Source: Mimachlamys varia
Lineage: Eukaryota; Mollusca; Bivalvia; Pectinida; Pectinidae
Length of the DNA: 64,000 bases
Assembly: GCA_947623455.1 (NCBI GenBank)
Contig: OX392527.1
Coordinates: forward strand, 30,062,201-30,126,200
Reading direction: 5' to 3'
The notes under the pieces are model-generated. The model ran no database searches. It saw only the letters and a program-made list of their open reading frames with translations, and was not told where the DNA came from. Shown one piece after another: positions 49,901 through 64,000 of this stretch (position 1 is its first letter; every line of letters starts with the position of its first letter). The translations under genes were made by a program, and so were the position numbers.

Positions 49901-52129
49901 GCCATGTGAATTGTGGTACAGTTACAAGTTACAAGTGGTTTTAGATACAATATGCAGGTGATACATTGTGCCGAATTCCATGTTATAGGTGTAGTGGTAC
50001 GTCCTTACCTACCACGTGACATTGTTACCTGTACGTTTGGTAATAACTGTTATTGCTGATTTGTACTGTTAGGAACATTTACAACAGTTTATTCGTATAA
50101 ACATGTAATACTTGCAAAATCAATAATATAATACAGCAATATAAATTATGACGAATTCTAAAAACAGGATTGATTAATATCATAAGGTTATAAACTTTCA
50201 TTGATTGATTCAAAGAAGAAACAAACCTACATGTGCCATATAATTTCCCACATCTTGTCATGTTTTTTTTTCTGCAGTAGGCGCAATTATAGAAAGAACA
50301 ATATAATATATCTATTTGTTTATGGAAGTAAATCCGCGTCACGATTTTATTTATCCATTGAGTAATACCTAAAACATTTGGCAGTTGTGTTCAAGCTGTA
50401 ATTTGTAATGTTTGCACTGCAGGGTTCATTATCGCACGATGCATACTATCATAAAGCGACCCCTCTGTTTTTGATTGAAGCATAATATCGGTTGTGTTTC
50501 CATGAATCGACGAATTAAATAAGAACGTATTTTTTTTGCCACTGTTTTATTAAAAGTCTTTGGGACAATTTTTTTGGAAATATTTTTATCGTATAAAGAA
50601 CAAATGTTGATATGTAATCATCTTTATAACGGTTTATAGGAAGACCAATTTATAAATGCTTTCAAAGGGATGAAAATGTAAACGTTTTAGTCACTGTACT
50701 TGTACAATGGCGTGTATCAGTTTATGAATATTTGATTAATGTTTGTATGACAATAGCCATAATACATGTATGTATCCCTATAGTCTGTAGAGTTCATACT
50801 TCGTATGCATGTCATATAAGAAATGTGTTTATCAAATCTTGAATGCAAATTGTCAAAAAAATAAATGTCATCAACGTTTTTATCAATTTTACACAAAATA
50901 ATTTAAAAAATTCAAGCAACGACTTTGTAAAGTTAAGACTGACAGCGTGAAGTAATTTACAATTATTTATTCTCAAAACATACGTGCTTGTATTTAACAA
51001 CGATTGCTTAACTTCGTGAAGTGACTTTTCTTTTGGTTTGTGAACGAAAGAAACTGCAACATCACATCTGCTATCATTGACCTTTTGCAGAGTTTTAGAA
51101 AAATAAATCACAGATATGGTCTTTGTCTATCGTGACATTTTAAGTATTATTTATTAGAAACAATAGGAATTCAAACCTTAAACTAAATATATACCAGTGT
51201 TTTTCAGAGTTTTATAAAGTTTCAATGTCAAGAAAGTCAAACTGTGATTGTGATAATTTATCACATTTGTTTATTTGAGAATCTTGCTTCGTGTCCTTAT
51301 CCTTCAAATCGTGAAAGTCAAAACTCACGATATGATTGTGATTAACACATTATCGACTACTTGAAACTTCCCAAAAATCAAGTGGCCAGAACAGTTTGAT
51401 ATAACCCAATGAAATAATTATACAATTGCTTAACTAACAAATATCATAAAACAACAACAAATAAAAGAAAATATTGATTATAAAAGCGTGATTGGAAAAA
51501 TATATAAAACCAGTTTTGAAATAAGTGCAAAATGATTCTTGTTAGAATTACACTAAAAAAAACACTCGTTAAAACAACATTTTTCAAAGTTTCTATTTTC
51601 AAATAGGTCAGATGTCAACCGTTTTGAAGTGTTAGGTATTTCAACTAATCTAGTTTAAGAGGTATTCTTTAAATTTAACGAGTTATACTTTTATAATACT
51701 TTCAAAAGTAGAATTAAAAGTTTTGTTAGGCAGGTTTCTTATATTTACAATATATGAAAATAATAGGAAACAACGTAGAAACGTGTTAAGATCAACTGCA
51801 GTCGTTTTGATATTTGATGTAACAAAAGGTGAACGGTAACCCATTCTATTATGCATTGCTGCAAAATGAAACACATGGACATTGTTTTGGGGGAAAAAAA
51901 TTATATAGTCCAACGAATAATTTAGAAAATGAAGTTAGAATTTTGGATATATATGTCATTAACCAGTACAGTAGTTTGTTCCATTATTTTCACTTTATTT
52001 CTAAAAACTAATGATAGGAAAATTCAAATTATTTTAAGATTTAACTGAACGATGCTTCATGTCCATTACTAATAGAAAACCATTTATACGCTATAACTGC
52101 GTTTTCTGATAATTTGGAAGGTATTTTAT

Positions 52130-52145
52130 AACCCTAACCCTAACC
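52130..52145 (-). repeat. Very short telomere-like tract
   Basis: AACCCTAACCCTAACC is 2.5 copies of the metazoan telomere unit (TTAGGG on the minus strand). Such short tracts occur by chance or through repair. It does not mark a telomere. Confidence 0.6.
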
Positions 52146-55100
52146 AACGATCAGATTGTGACATTCATCTAAAATAATTGTTAGATACAAATTTCATCTT
52201 CGGCCTAACATATCCATAGCGAAAAAATGTCATTAGTAAAGAAATAAAATTAATAAAAATAAATGGAACCAATACCATTCCCAAACAAACTAAAGGACAA
52301 TATACATACAATCTTAATACAGTTTCCATTTACCGGGTATCCATGAAATATACCAGTAGTTTATAGCTTCAAAAATACCTGGTTGCAATACCTTTTATAT
52401 ATTAGTAACAGTATTCACCTATGGATAACGACTGTTTTCATAAACACAGTTTATTGTTGATAGCAAACATACAGGCACAATTTTGTAAACTGACATAATA
52501 GAACAAATATTTGACCACAATACAATTTTATACGAATACATATTCTTTTCGAGCTAAGCACTTATTGAAAATATTATATAACATACATTGTATAACTAAA
52601 CCAGAAACATAATTCAACTGCCTAAGAAATGGCGTCGATATCAGTACATTTTTAACTTTATGATAAATACTGAAAATAATTAGCATTCAAGTCCTTTTTC
52701 TTTCTGTTTTTGTTTCTTGTTCAATGTGTTCTATTTGAATTTGACGATTACAAATATTTAAAACCAGGTTTAAATAATATCAATTCCTAAACTAGTGTAA
52801 ATATGTAATGCATCTCTTTGTAACAAACTTTGACGGAAATTAAATTTTATTACTATCAACCTTTAGCAAACATTTTGATTATTTAAAAAAAAAAAACAAC
52901 ATAAGTATCATAAAATGTTTTATGCATGACAATCATGTTTCTGTTTTTAGTCAATCTCAAACATCAACATGTCCTATTTACAGCATTATATGACACTGAC
53001 CTGTTATATCTTTGATTGGCCATACCGCTTTTGCATGCATCATTTGGAATCTGTTCATAACTGTTTATCCAGCTACACTGATATTAGTCGGCGTAACCTC
53101 CTAGTTAGTTGTAGAAGGTTCAATGATTTGTTGTGACGGAAATGCATTTATAACTATTTTATAATCATTTGAAAAGGTTATTTATTTACGATTATTTATA
53201 TAATTTGTAAAAGGTAACACACTTATTGTTTTAGTCATGTCTGATGCAGTGTATCATTGTGTATCATGTTGTGTATTATTGTTTTCACATTTCATTCGAA
53301 TCAATCACCTAATAACCATATTGTCTGTACAACGCTGTGCTGGACTTAACGTGTATTTAAAGTGTACAACTGCCATGTATTCGTATAAGGCGTTTGTTAC
53401 ATAGTATATGTTACAGCTATTATGTTTGTCTCTGAAAACGAAAATGTAGATTTTGTTTACATCGGCTAATGGTACATGCAACACAAGGATCAGATTACCA
53501 GATGACAGGACGAATATCGTTTCTACCTAGACCAGTGCTCTGTTGTATATTGTCCACCAGATTTATTCATTGCACAGTGTACTAAAAATGATAGGAGCAA
53601 AACTATGTTTAAACTCATTCATGATATTACCACAGCTGGAGTAAGATAATGGAAACACATATCACAAGCACTTCATGCTGCAATGGAGGTCTTCGTAATG
53701 TCGGAATTTACCAATTTTCTTTGCTCGTTCCCTTTTTTCACATTGAATAGCGTTATCGGTGAAATATATGGCTTACGCTGTACGAATAACCCTTCGGTGG
53801 AACTTGGGCCATGATATTCCTTAACACTTAGTGTAGAACGCTCGTTCTGAACCCCAGTCCCATACACATACACATTATATGTCCATATTCATCATTTACG
53901 ATATTACAAAAAGCATGCTGCGTCTATGATCGGTTTTCTTCTGTTGCCATTTTCATGCAATGAGAAGATACACCAATCTGGCGTTATCTGCGGACACGTC
54001 ACACGTTAAATGAATTGGACATTTCATACGTTATCGGATGCGCCAGACAACATCGGGATTTAGGATGGGAGATACAGCGAACTAAGTCTTTAGATCGATG
54101 AGAATCAAGTATCAAGGCTTTAATTCAACCTAAGACTGTACAGTTTGACATCGACATTATGAAATGATAGATAGGCTATTACATTCCTTATGTCTAATAG
54201 GCAGATTATGGGGATGGACCACTAAGGTGTTGTGTGGGTATTTTTGCCTTGCGTTATTTACGCAATTTAATTCTCCTCATCGAATGAATGTCTTACAACT
54301 AATAATTAAACACCATATACTCATGTATTCTACTGACATTAATATTTTTTAGCAATTGGGTGAACAATTATGATATGTAAACCAAAACAATCCTGGCTTT
54401 AGAGAACAAACCGTAGTGTATATTAGTACCTTAAATATCCGTGTAGGGTGGTTCGTTAAACAATGGAAGTCTATACAAATGTAAGTTATGTTAAGACTTG
54501 GCCAAACCATTGGTGTAGTACATCAAACCGATCGAGTTATGCAGTTTTACCTATATCAAATGATGCCAGACCATTGAAAGTTAAAAAGCACCGATTTTGT
54601 TAATGTTGACTTCTCAGTTATATAGTTTTCCAATTGATTCTATTTTAATTATATCAGTGACAATAATTCAAATCACGTTTATATAACTACAGATCATTTT
54701 TGCCCTAGTATGATATGCAGTAATAAACCTTCTGGTTTTGTTGACCCCCAGCTTTACACCATTTCCTTTTCCAATGTCATATTGAAGTCGATCCAATTCT
54801 TTTTCATTGCGATGTATTTTAGAATTTTAGAAAATCTGGCAGCACTAAAATTTCAAAATGAACCAAAAACATGAATCCAGAGAAGAGAAGGCGAAAAGAC
54901 AAATGTACGATTTTTTTAAAGGTTGACAGAGACATGTTCCTAAGTTAATAAAGAAGCTGTAAGTGTATCTTCAGCGCGGGAAGAGCGCTGTACAACTGTA
55001 GCAAACGACCCTGTTATGTCCACCGAACACGAATTTGTTAGTCAGAGCACGGACGATCACCTTAACACATTCTGATCATGTAGTCATTGATGCAGTCTAG

Positions 55101-58100
55101 TACCATCCTAATAGTTGTCTTTGCCGTGATTTACTTTTTCAAATATCCAAAAAAATCGGACAAGAATTTAATCTCGGTTCCTTATCCATCTGAAACTGTA
55201 TGGAATACCTTGCTGATAACCTCAAACCTTGCTGGCAAAATATTCTTTACTGCGCGAGATATACTTTCTTAAATGTCCTAATCGGCCTTCACATCTCGTG
55301 CCCACATTGCAGCGCGTGAGATGCCTGATCCCGTAATAGGCCAGCCGTGGTGTGTACGATAATTACCTTTCTGTGACACAAACTATTCTGTCGGAAACCT
55401 ATAATTCATGTACACCCAACATTCTGGCAATAGATGTCTGCAATGTAGGGCCATTGATGGACGAGCGTAGAATGCATACATACCCCACATTCTAACAAAA
55501 CGATACCTTAGGCTTTCTCCTGGAGTAAATATAGGTGTTTCATCTTGACATAACAAAGTAAATATAATTTGAATTAAAAATATATGATGAATTGAAAAAA
55601 TATTGTACTATCGCCTGTCATTGACTACGATGACCTCGATGCGCTATCGTAACTTAATGGCCACTTCGATCTTCAATGTGTGATGGTGAAAGTATTGGGG
55701 GTTTCCTATTGAAAGTAATGATAATCAACATAATGAGGTTAACACCGGTCTGACAGTTGTTAATTCTCTTCACAACTGAAATATGATTTAATGAAGTATT
55801 AACAATAAATATTAAATAGATGGATTCCCTGTCCAAGTGTGGGAAAAGGTATAGTGCCAGTACATCATATTTCACGATAGAAATATCTATCATAATAAGG
55901 AATTTTGACTTATATTTAGATGTAAACTGTTGCACAATGCCAGTAAGCGCGATATCGATTCCGTTACCTGTCGTATCCCGTGCCTCTAAGTCAGCCTAAC
56001 ACGGGCTTGCCTGGCCTATTGGCCATGAGAGCCATCTTGACGGTAGCGAACCCGTCACATCAACAACTTCATATCAATCGTTTATTACACGAGGGCCAAT
56101 ATAGACTATAATCCGAGTAGTTTTACTACACTGGCTATGATAACAAGGGTATAGAGGTGTAGAGCTGTGTTTGATTTAGACAGGTTAACTGAGCGTGCCT
56201 TATCTCTCCACGATAAGCTGGTCAGTGTTGTTAGTGGGTCGTAATCAGGTGTTCTCTCGCGCGATACATGTACATCTCCGACCTGTCAATCATCACACAT
56301 CCATCACAATTCTAGAAATGTTCATAAACGTCAAAACTGTCTAAGAATTAAAGCGGATCACTCTCAAGTTTGTCGCCATGTTTATAACATTTCTCCAACT
56401 GAATATTTAGCTTGGATAACCACGGTTAAAATTTTAGTAGAATTTAGCTTGGGAAATTGTTAAAATTTGAAGTTGAACTCATGAATAATATGATCAGAGT
56501 GGGTTGATTTTGGACTTCAGAAACGCTAATCTATTTCCTGATAAATTTAACATTCAGCAACCCCGTTTGTTTTGTTACACTTAGAGTTAAGCTTGAAGAA
56601 GCTCGTTCTGTTAAAGGTGGATTTATGGTTTATTTACAATCGGGTTTCCGTGTCATTATACTGTACAGGAATATCGTCATGCTGTGTACGTCTGTCATGT
56701 TTGTTTGGGAGGAGACTAGGAAAGATATTCAAACATGAATCACACTTTGCTCACGCTTATTGATACATCCGTATGTCTTAAAAAGTACTGGTATGGAATA
56801 CGGTTCAAGATCTTTAATAAAGTAGCATATGCCATGAATCTTGATTCTTACATCTACATTGCAATTAGTGCATTGTTGATGTTTAACTTTTACATCGTAA
56901 AGAAATATGTGTATGAAAGAGAGAGTTCTTTATTAATGTATTGGCTTGATTTCTCTTTGTTTTCTCCCTGTGGTAATACTACAATAGAAATAATTACCGA
57001 TAATTAAGGGGAAGCGTATCCCTTTTGTTAGAACATTTACATTACTCTTATACTTCTGTATGATGTCCTGTCTGTAAGTTTTCTTGTTTCTCTAACATAT
57101 ACTATGTTTTTTAGAAAAAGAAATCCAATATGGCGCTATTCGCTAACAAACACTGATTTTTAAAAATAAAACAAATATGGGGCAAATCTATGTATCTATG
57201 TATAAAAGGGGTGTTATGGTGCCTCCTCACTGGCCGTAACGGTGTACAGGTAAGTGAGTAAAAGGCTAGAACATTGAACACGTGAAATGGACGTTTGTTG
57301 TCATTTATTTTGAAATCTACCTGGCCATCGTGTTAGTATTTCTGGGACGATGTCTTATGCGAGAACACGCATGCGATGACTGGCAATATACAGTCCCATT
57401 TTACAAAGGTCGGCATGCGTACGGGCGATACCGCCTCCTGCTCGACTGACTTCATTACCAATCCAGTGTATGGTGTATCATATGTTCTCTCAGATTCACT
57501 GGCTATATAGATGTAATTTCGTATTGACCTACACACAATCCAGTGCTTTTTTCTTTTGAAGATTTTATTACAATTGGTATCAAACGAAATCAAGTCAACC
57601 ATATAGTTGGGGACACTCGTAGACAAGGCTAAGCTGTAATTAACATGACAAGAGGTATTGCGGTCATCTGGACCAGATCTGGCAAGACATTGGGTCCCAG
57701 CCCTACCCGGCCGCACACCCGAGAAATACGAATATCGCCAGTCTCTGAGCAGATTTATATGCCCGTACACTCGGAATACCTACATCATCCATCTTGTGTA
57801 AGCCGATCAGCTCTATGTAGTTTTTATCACATGATTCTCTACACTGTTTACAAGTTTTCTTCCGGAATTACAATTCGCTATCTTTACTAGGTTCCTTTAT
57901 TAGACATGTCCTCACTATATCATTATCTCCTCCTTTCATTTTCCTCTCATCAATTATCTCCTTTTCAACTGGTGTTTTTTATGGCGACTATTTTTAGTCT
58001 GAAGAAATCCGCTGAAAACTGAAGAGCCTATTTGCTCCTAGCTCTGACGTTGGTATTCAGAATCTTCTTCTTTATTATATCTCATGTTATTTCGTGTTTG

Positions 58101-59249
58101 AATAACCTTTAAACCAAAGAAAACTATCTGATTCTGGAACCGACGAGTGTCAACATTTATTCGTTCTTCCCTGCTAGTGTCATTGAGGTGGTGTTCGGAT
58201 GGAATGTTTCTATCTGTCTTAACACAAACTTGGTAGCTTTTACAGCCAGAGTCAAATTATGTGTTGATCATAATCTAGGTAAACATTTTTTCACTATCAG
58301 TGATTTTTTGTAACTTGTATGTCAAACACTATCATTGGTGGGTCACCGTTTGTAAATAATTATAACAGACATGGCAATGAATGTATACTCTCCGTACCAT
58401 GTTTCTGTAAATAATGTATATTATGATGTACCTCCCCGAAAACATATATATGTATGTAAATAATGTGTATAATTGGTATGTTGATCTCGCTCAGTTGTAT
58501 AAGAAGCTTAACCATGTTCCACATTGAAATCGCACAAATCATGTCACGGTGAAAGTGGGCTTTCTCGCCCCTTTTTGTCAGTTGCCTTGCTACCTAAGAC
58601 GTGTGGCTGAGCCTTAGCACTGTATCACCTCGCCTCTGTAATAAAACAACTTATTGAATAAATAAACCCGTTTCTTGTTCACGGTGCATAAGTCTGAGGC
58701 TCCCTTTGTTGTACCCTGTGATGTTGTGTAACCGTTATTAGTAGAAAGGGGCGTGACCATTTCTCCAGCCCGCTGTGATGATTGACACCTAGGGATGAGA
58801 TGTTTCGCCCCATTATGCTTGAAGATCGTAACAACTGCACCAATATTATAGTGAAATCAATTAGGTGGGAATATAGATATCTCGTAAGGTTTTCAATTAT
58901 GACAGTATAAAGGGGATTTGAATTCTAATTCGACAAAGTATGCAGCCTGATGAAATATAGCCTTTTTGGACCGCTACTCTTCCTAAAGTACAAGTTAGGT
59001 GCACCGCTCTATAAACCATTTATAGAAGGTCTTAGCCAGATTTTTTACGGCGTGCTTTATAGCGATTTACGAAACGCAATATGCTGATCCTTCATACCAG
59101 TGTATGGAGAATAGCTAGAGCAAATCATCAACTTTTTCATATAAATTATGTTTCTCTGTGCACAATCCTTTTGATTGGAACTTTTTAAAAAAGTATCGCT
59201 CTATGTTAAAATTTAAAACAGACTTAATTTAATCAACATTAAGCTTCAG

Positions 59250-60100
59250 TCACATGACAGGGATTGTGTTACATGTCAACATTAATAGTACTTGCTGTCA
59301 GTATGTCAACATGCAGTTTCTTTCGAGTTGCTTTAGCGCGAGGCAACATATAAGTTGTTGTAAAAATGCCAACATACCGTTTCCATGAAATCGCTTTTGT
59401 ATATTATGTCATCATACAGTTTCTATGAATTCGCTGTTGTACAATTTGTCATCATACAGTTTCTGTGAATTCGCTGTTGTACAATTTGTCATCATACAGT
59501 TTCTATGTATTCGCTGTTGTACAATTTGTCATCATACAGTTTCTGTGAATTCGCTGTTGTACAATATGTCAAGATGCAGTTTTTATCATATGAATTCACT
59601 GTTTTACAATTTGTCATTATACAGTTTATATGAATTCGCTGTTGTACAATATGTCAACATGCAGTTTTTATCATATGAATTCACTGTTGTACAATTTGTC
59701 AACATACAGTTTTTATGAAGTCGTTGTTGTACAATATGTCAACATACAGTTTTTATCATATGAATTCACTGTTGTACAATTTGTCATCATACAGTTTATA
59801 TGAATTCGCTGCTGTACAATATGTCAACCTGCAGTTTTTATCATATGAATTCCCTGTTGTACAATGTGTCATCATACAGTTTCTATGAAGTCGCTGTTGT
59901 ACAATATGTCAACATACAGTTTCTATGAAGTCGCTGTTGTACAATATGTCAACATGCAGTTTTTATCATATGAATTCACTGTTGTACAATTTGTCATCAT
60001 ACAGTTTTTATGAAGTCGTTGTAATACAATATGTCAACATACAGTTTCTATGAAGTCGTTGTTATACAATATGTCAACATACAGTTTCTATGTACACTGT
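59250..60100. repeat. 40/46-bp minisatellite, about 19 units
   Basis: Units carry GAATTCGCTGTTGTACAATT, TGTCATCATACAG and TTTCTATG at a 40-bp period. A second unit type inserts TTATCATATG before GAATTC, giving about 46 bp. The two types interleave in the right half. The 97-codon frame at 59425-59718 is repeat-driven. Confidence 0.9.
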
Positions 60101-61672
60101 AGTTCGGTATGCCAGCTGAGCTTAGTAAGTACGTAGATTTCCACTCACTGCAGTGTTAATTGTATCATAACACGGCTAATTAAGGCATAGATGTCTTTTA
60201 ATCATCTTAATAGACATACACTTGTTACTAAATTCCCCGACACTTAACACAAGTCTTTTCGGCTCGTGGTTGTGCTATATTGGTCGACAATCGGAAGCGA
60301 TTTCAACCCCGCAATACTCGTGCATTTAACATTCTCCTGAACATGATGTGTGATACACACACCTCATTAGCAATGAAACACGGCGAGATTGCGCGAGATT
60401 ACATCTAGCCAGGAGCTCCAGACGAGATTTAGGGGATTCTGTCGCGATTCATAACGTTATTTGATATATCACTAGCTTATTTCCACGCGGTAAATGGTGC
60501 GTTATGTTTTAAGGGTTTCCTGACAATTTCACTTACAACGCAAATGACCAAAGTTGACATGTAGCAAACGCGACTGTATTTTAGAATGCTGTGGCTGTTC
60601 GTTGACTATTTGGTCGACATAGCGTTAAATATGTGAGATCACTTTAGCTTCGTCATGTTTCTTGTGTGGTCTGATAGCCTTCACAAACAGGAGCCACGTG
60701 TCCGCCCGTCAGGCCAACCCAATGCTACTCAATGGCTCCCCCCGACCTTCTACGGCTGCTCACCGTGAGTTGTACAGCACTTTATTTCTCCCACATCTCT
60801 GTCGGATTATGTTTTATGAGATGTGTTTTGGTCTAATTGTCTATAAGCCGAAAGATCGGTGTACTTTTCTGTGCGTCTCGCAGAATGCGACCACATACGT
60901 TCCGTGTTTAGACGCAGCAAGGCTGTTCTTCCTCCTGTCCTTCTGCTGTCTATTACTCATTATCACCTTGTCCGATCGTTTGCCGGGCTGATTTACATGA
61001 CAAGCCGGCGGTCAGACCGCCTATCTACCCATTATATATGTAGCTTTATATCACATAAATCCTTTGAGCCCATAATTTTATCAATAAAGTATATTTCACA
61101 CTTATGATAACAATCAAATAATTTACATGCCTCTTGCAAGATCGGTGGAGGAGATCCAGCCAATCTTTATTGTGAATTCATACCTAGCTACGTCACGCCT
61201 CGCTCCCGCCATGCGCTATCTGCAGCCGCCTTCAGTATCATCTCCTAAAGTTCAAGATAAAACACTAGTTCTCTGCCAGGAATTTTAGCATCAGACTCGA
61301 GTTCTCGCTTGTACGTCGTACTTATTGGCATCAGAACGAATAACAGGAGTGATAGCGACGGAGTGGACCCAGATACAATAATACTGCATCCGTAATGAAA
61401 AGTCCGCCGGAGATTTACCATGCGTGTTTCCTACCGTTTCCGCAGCGGGATTCACGGTAGGAAATCCTCTACATTTGTGTGGTATTGCATCGGATTGTTC
61501 TTTACACTTCGTACTCAATATGTCTCTTACCCAATAAAGACAAGATTTACAACAGTAGTTAGGAAACATCCGAAGGCGTAACGTCTTGCGAGAGATAGTT
61601 CACACTGTTTATCGTTACAGAAACTCACTAACTAGAATGAATGGATGGTTGAGCGATAGAACGGCAGGACGT

Positions 61673-61833
61673 GCTGAATCAGATTTGGTGTTCTGATCTA
61701 CCTGTAATCTAGTGTTTAAAATACATTCTGAATCAGGTTTGGTGTTCTGATCAACCTGTAATCTAGTGTTTAAAATACATTCTGAATCAGAATCGGTGTT
61801 CTGATCAACCCAGACCCTAGCGTTTAGAAGATG
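61673..61833. repeat. 54-bp tandem repeat, 3 units
   Basis: Three units contain CTGAATCAG, TTGGTGTTCTGATC and AACCTGTAATCTAGTGTTTA at 54-bp spacing. The third has diverged after GATCAACCCAGACC. Confidence 0.85.
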
Positions 61834-64000
61834 TTTGTATGGCGTTCATGCATCCTAAGTTGACATTTGCCTGGTATCGTAAGACTATGAACAGTTGTTG
61901 ACATCGTCTTCCAAGGTTGCTTATCAGGATGAGTTTGTTGTCAGATAAAAATTGATCGGGATTAGTTCCCGTTACTGCCGTATCCCCGCCCTCTATCTCT
62001 CCTGTAATTCTCTCTTACTTCCTGACGTTTCCTGGGTTTCAAGTGGGAAGTATCATTTCAGGGTACGATTAGATCTCTCTCTTTAGTGCGGATGTATCAA
62101 TAGACTTGTTCCCCGTTGTTAAATTTTGTTCAAAACCGTATTTTCGATGCATCTCCAGGAACTACCATATTATATCGACGCTACGATGGTTCGAGCCGTC
62201 CGATTGTATAAGTGGATGGGTGTTTTGCTATTGCTTTAGCCGTATCCTTTACAATCATGCAGTTTATCTTTTGCAAAAAGGCTAGCACACCTGCAGGTCT
62301 CCAGCTAAACAGTGGCGTTAACATTCGGGCCCGGTCCGATGCCGGTATTTCTGTTTCTCCACAGTTGTAAATCTGATTTTGGAAGATGTGTTTGCACTGC
62401 CAATCTAGATAGGTCTAACGGTACGTCGCTCGGGTCATTTCCTATCTGTTATATATGGTACACCCAGAGCGGGACCCACTGATCTTTGGTCCTTTCAGGA
62501 AGGCATGCCGTTTGTTTGTTCTCAGAATAGCATATCTCCTGTTTTTGTCGATGTTATTCTCCGTGTTATCTTGGTGCGTTTGTATCCACCATAGTTTTTG
62601 TCCCTCCTGGTTTCTTCTGCTATCAATTTCCTGATCTATAGCAGAAACAAATATTCTCGTGTTGTAAGCGTGTCAAAATATCAATAAACACATACTTTAA
62701 ACTTGCTCTACACGACATTCTTAGAGGTAAGGTATGCGACTCGTGTGCTAGCTTGAAAGTCACTTCAATCCCAGATTGTACTTCAGAACATGTTGTTCGC
62801 ATTATATTGTTTTCCGTTTTGAAATATCGTGCTGTGAAATACCAGCAGAAGTGCTAAGCTTTCATATAAAAACTAGTTCAGATATGTTGTCAGTTTTCCA
62901 AAACGTATTTAGCACCTACCGGTATAACATTTCATGCTCAATTGTCGCCAATTTTCCATTCAATTTTTATCAAATCATCTCCGAAAATCAGAAGCAGCAG
63001 GTAGGTTGATACAGGCATCGGAGCTTTAAATTGACTAGTTATCCGCACGGCGAGTCAGCAGCGGGACTCTGCTCGTCTCACAAAGCCCCGTAATGGATTC
63101 ATCACAAGTCGGTAATGAGTTGATAGGGGGCCCATGAGTATACATACAATGTGTGGATCGCCTCTTTCTTGTTTGTAAACGAAACGTTTGACCAAGCAGT
63201 GTTCATCAATCGGTGACACGACTTCCAAACTGCGGGACGATCATGTACATATCCCTTTTTTAACATAGTTATTCTGAGATTAATGTGATTAAAACCTTTA
63301 AAGATGATGTCTCTATTTGAAATGTGTAATAACGGCATATCTGAATGATGAATGGAGATTTTGCATTTTATATCATAAACGCTTAGCATGTACTTTACAT
63401 ACTCCTAAATGTTTTATTGAAAATGTTGTCGCTCTTCACATATTTACATGTACCTAAAGAAAAAATAATATAAAAATCTTTTAACAATTCGAAAATAAAT
63501 CTCGTTTAAGAAAACATTTTCGCTATGAATAACTTTCACGGTAATAATGACTTCTGTAACTGACGAGCTCTGTATTGATAAATCACCACATTCAAAGGCA
63601 TTTCTGATGTAAGTTTCTTTGATTTCCTTTTTCTAAAACCTGTTTTAATCAAATCAGATTATTTCAGTTGTGTGCAAGTCCTTCTGAAAGGTCAGTAGGA
63701 GTAGAAATATCTCCATCTATCTCCTCACTGAATTCGGTATAGCTCGTGAGAAGTAAACATACCAGACCACGGGAGTGTTGGCAATGAATTACTCAACATC
63801 TGAACATTAAACATATTTGCGGAAGACCTTCTCAACAATTCGAGCGCATTACTAGCCGATTACACGGGGTCGTTTCATACATTGTTGTTGAAAAACACAT
63901 ATTGACGGCCATTGTGTGTTTTTAACTCGACCTCATTCTAGGCTTAACTTTAGATTTGATTGAATAAAACGCTTTGATTGTTTGTTGACTTTAATTAATT

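Larger units (their letters stand above)
40044..64000 (+). other. Ntn: Probable netrin intron (at least 23.9 kb)
   Basis: No second netrin exon (LE2, expected to begin near ACNC...) is recognised to the end of the window, so this is taken as intron. The content is AT-rich with small tandem arrays and a dispersed repeat, listed separately. Stretches 40050-40625, 40795-43190, 43895-46610, 46970-59250, 60105-61670 and 61835-64000 hold no feature I can support. Their open frames (up to 145 codons, at 57333-57770 on the minus strand) have no recognisable domains. Confidence 0.6.

Noticed and set aside
52130..52145. Chromosome end or fusion point marked by telomere repeats
   Set aside because: Only 2.5 units with ordinary sequence on both sides; too short to indicate a telomere or fusion.
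57333..57770. 145-codon minus-strand frame as a gene
   Set aside because: No recognisable motif, no splice context, inside the presumed netrin intron; its length is possible by chance over 64 kb.
62731..62775. Possible tRNA gene or SINE head
   Set aside because: The stretch is vaguely tRNA-like, but no convincing B-box, stems or 3' acceptor could be formed.

Overview
This window is animal nuclear DNA. It is AT-rich, almost entirely non-coding, has no operons, and is full of tandem and interspersed repeats. One coding exon is certain: the first coding exon of a classical netrin (39011-40043, + strand). It carries a signal peptide, a laminin N-terminal domain and the first laminin-EGF module, and stops at a phase-1 GTAAGT donor. 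A tRNA-derived SINE, many minisatellites and the general repeat style suggest a mollusc, most likely a bivalve. That assignment is inference, because no taxonomic search could be run.

Layout. 1-10,970: intergenic DNA with an 81-bp minisatellite (249-740), two blocks of a 37-bp minisatellite split by a SINE (2032-3190), a 33-35-bp minisatellite (7905-8380), and three or four motif clusters that could be promoters. 10,978-27,218: a 16.2-kb satellite of about 450 copies of a 32-bp unit, with higher-order duplications. It is interrupted by two 939-bp copies, in opposite orientation, of a non-autonomous Tc1-like transposon. 27,230-39,000: an 18-unit 19/20-bp minisatellite, one copy of a dispersed repeat (28.3-28.65 kb), a palindrome-bearing array (29.45-30.4 kb), a complete non-autonomous hAT element with a perfect 8-bp target duplication (30,938-32,165), and a 38-bp array with a decayed flank (35.1-37.0 kb). 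38,300-40,043: possible netrin promoter elements and the netrin exon. 40,044-64,000: apparently the first coding intron of netrin (at least 23.9 kb). It holds a second, inverted copy of the 28.3-kb dispersed repeat and several small tandem arrays (40.6, 43.2-43.9, 59.25-60.1 and 61.7 kb).

The most informative observation concerns the transposon inside the satellite. One satellite site exists in three paralogous copies made by higher-order duplication. One copy still holds the 939-bp element. The other two carry small extra sequences, TA-CATG-TA and TA-CATTATG-TA, exactly where the element would sit. These look like excision footprints of a Tc1-type transposase. The window therefore appears to record insertion, duplication of the host array, and independent excisions.

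Apart from netrin, no predicted open frame resembles a recognisable protein. The very long open frames between 11 and 27 kb follow from a 32-bp unit that happens to lack stop codons on one strand.
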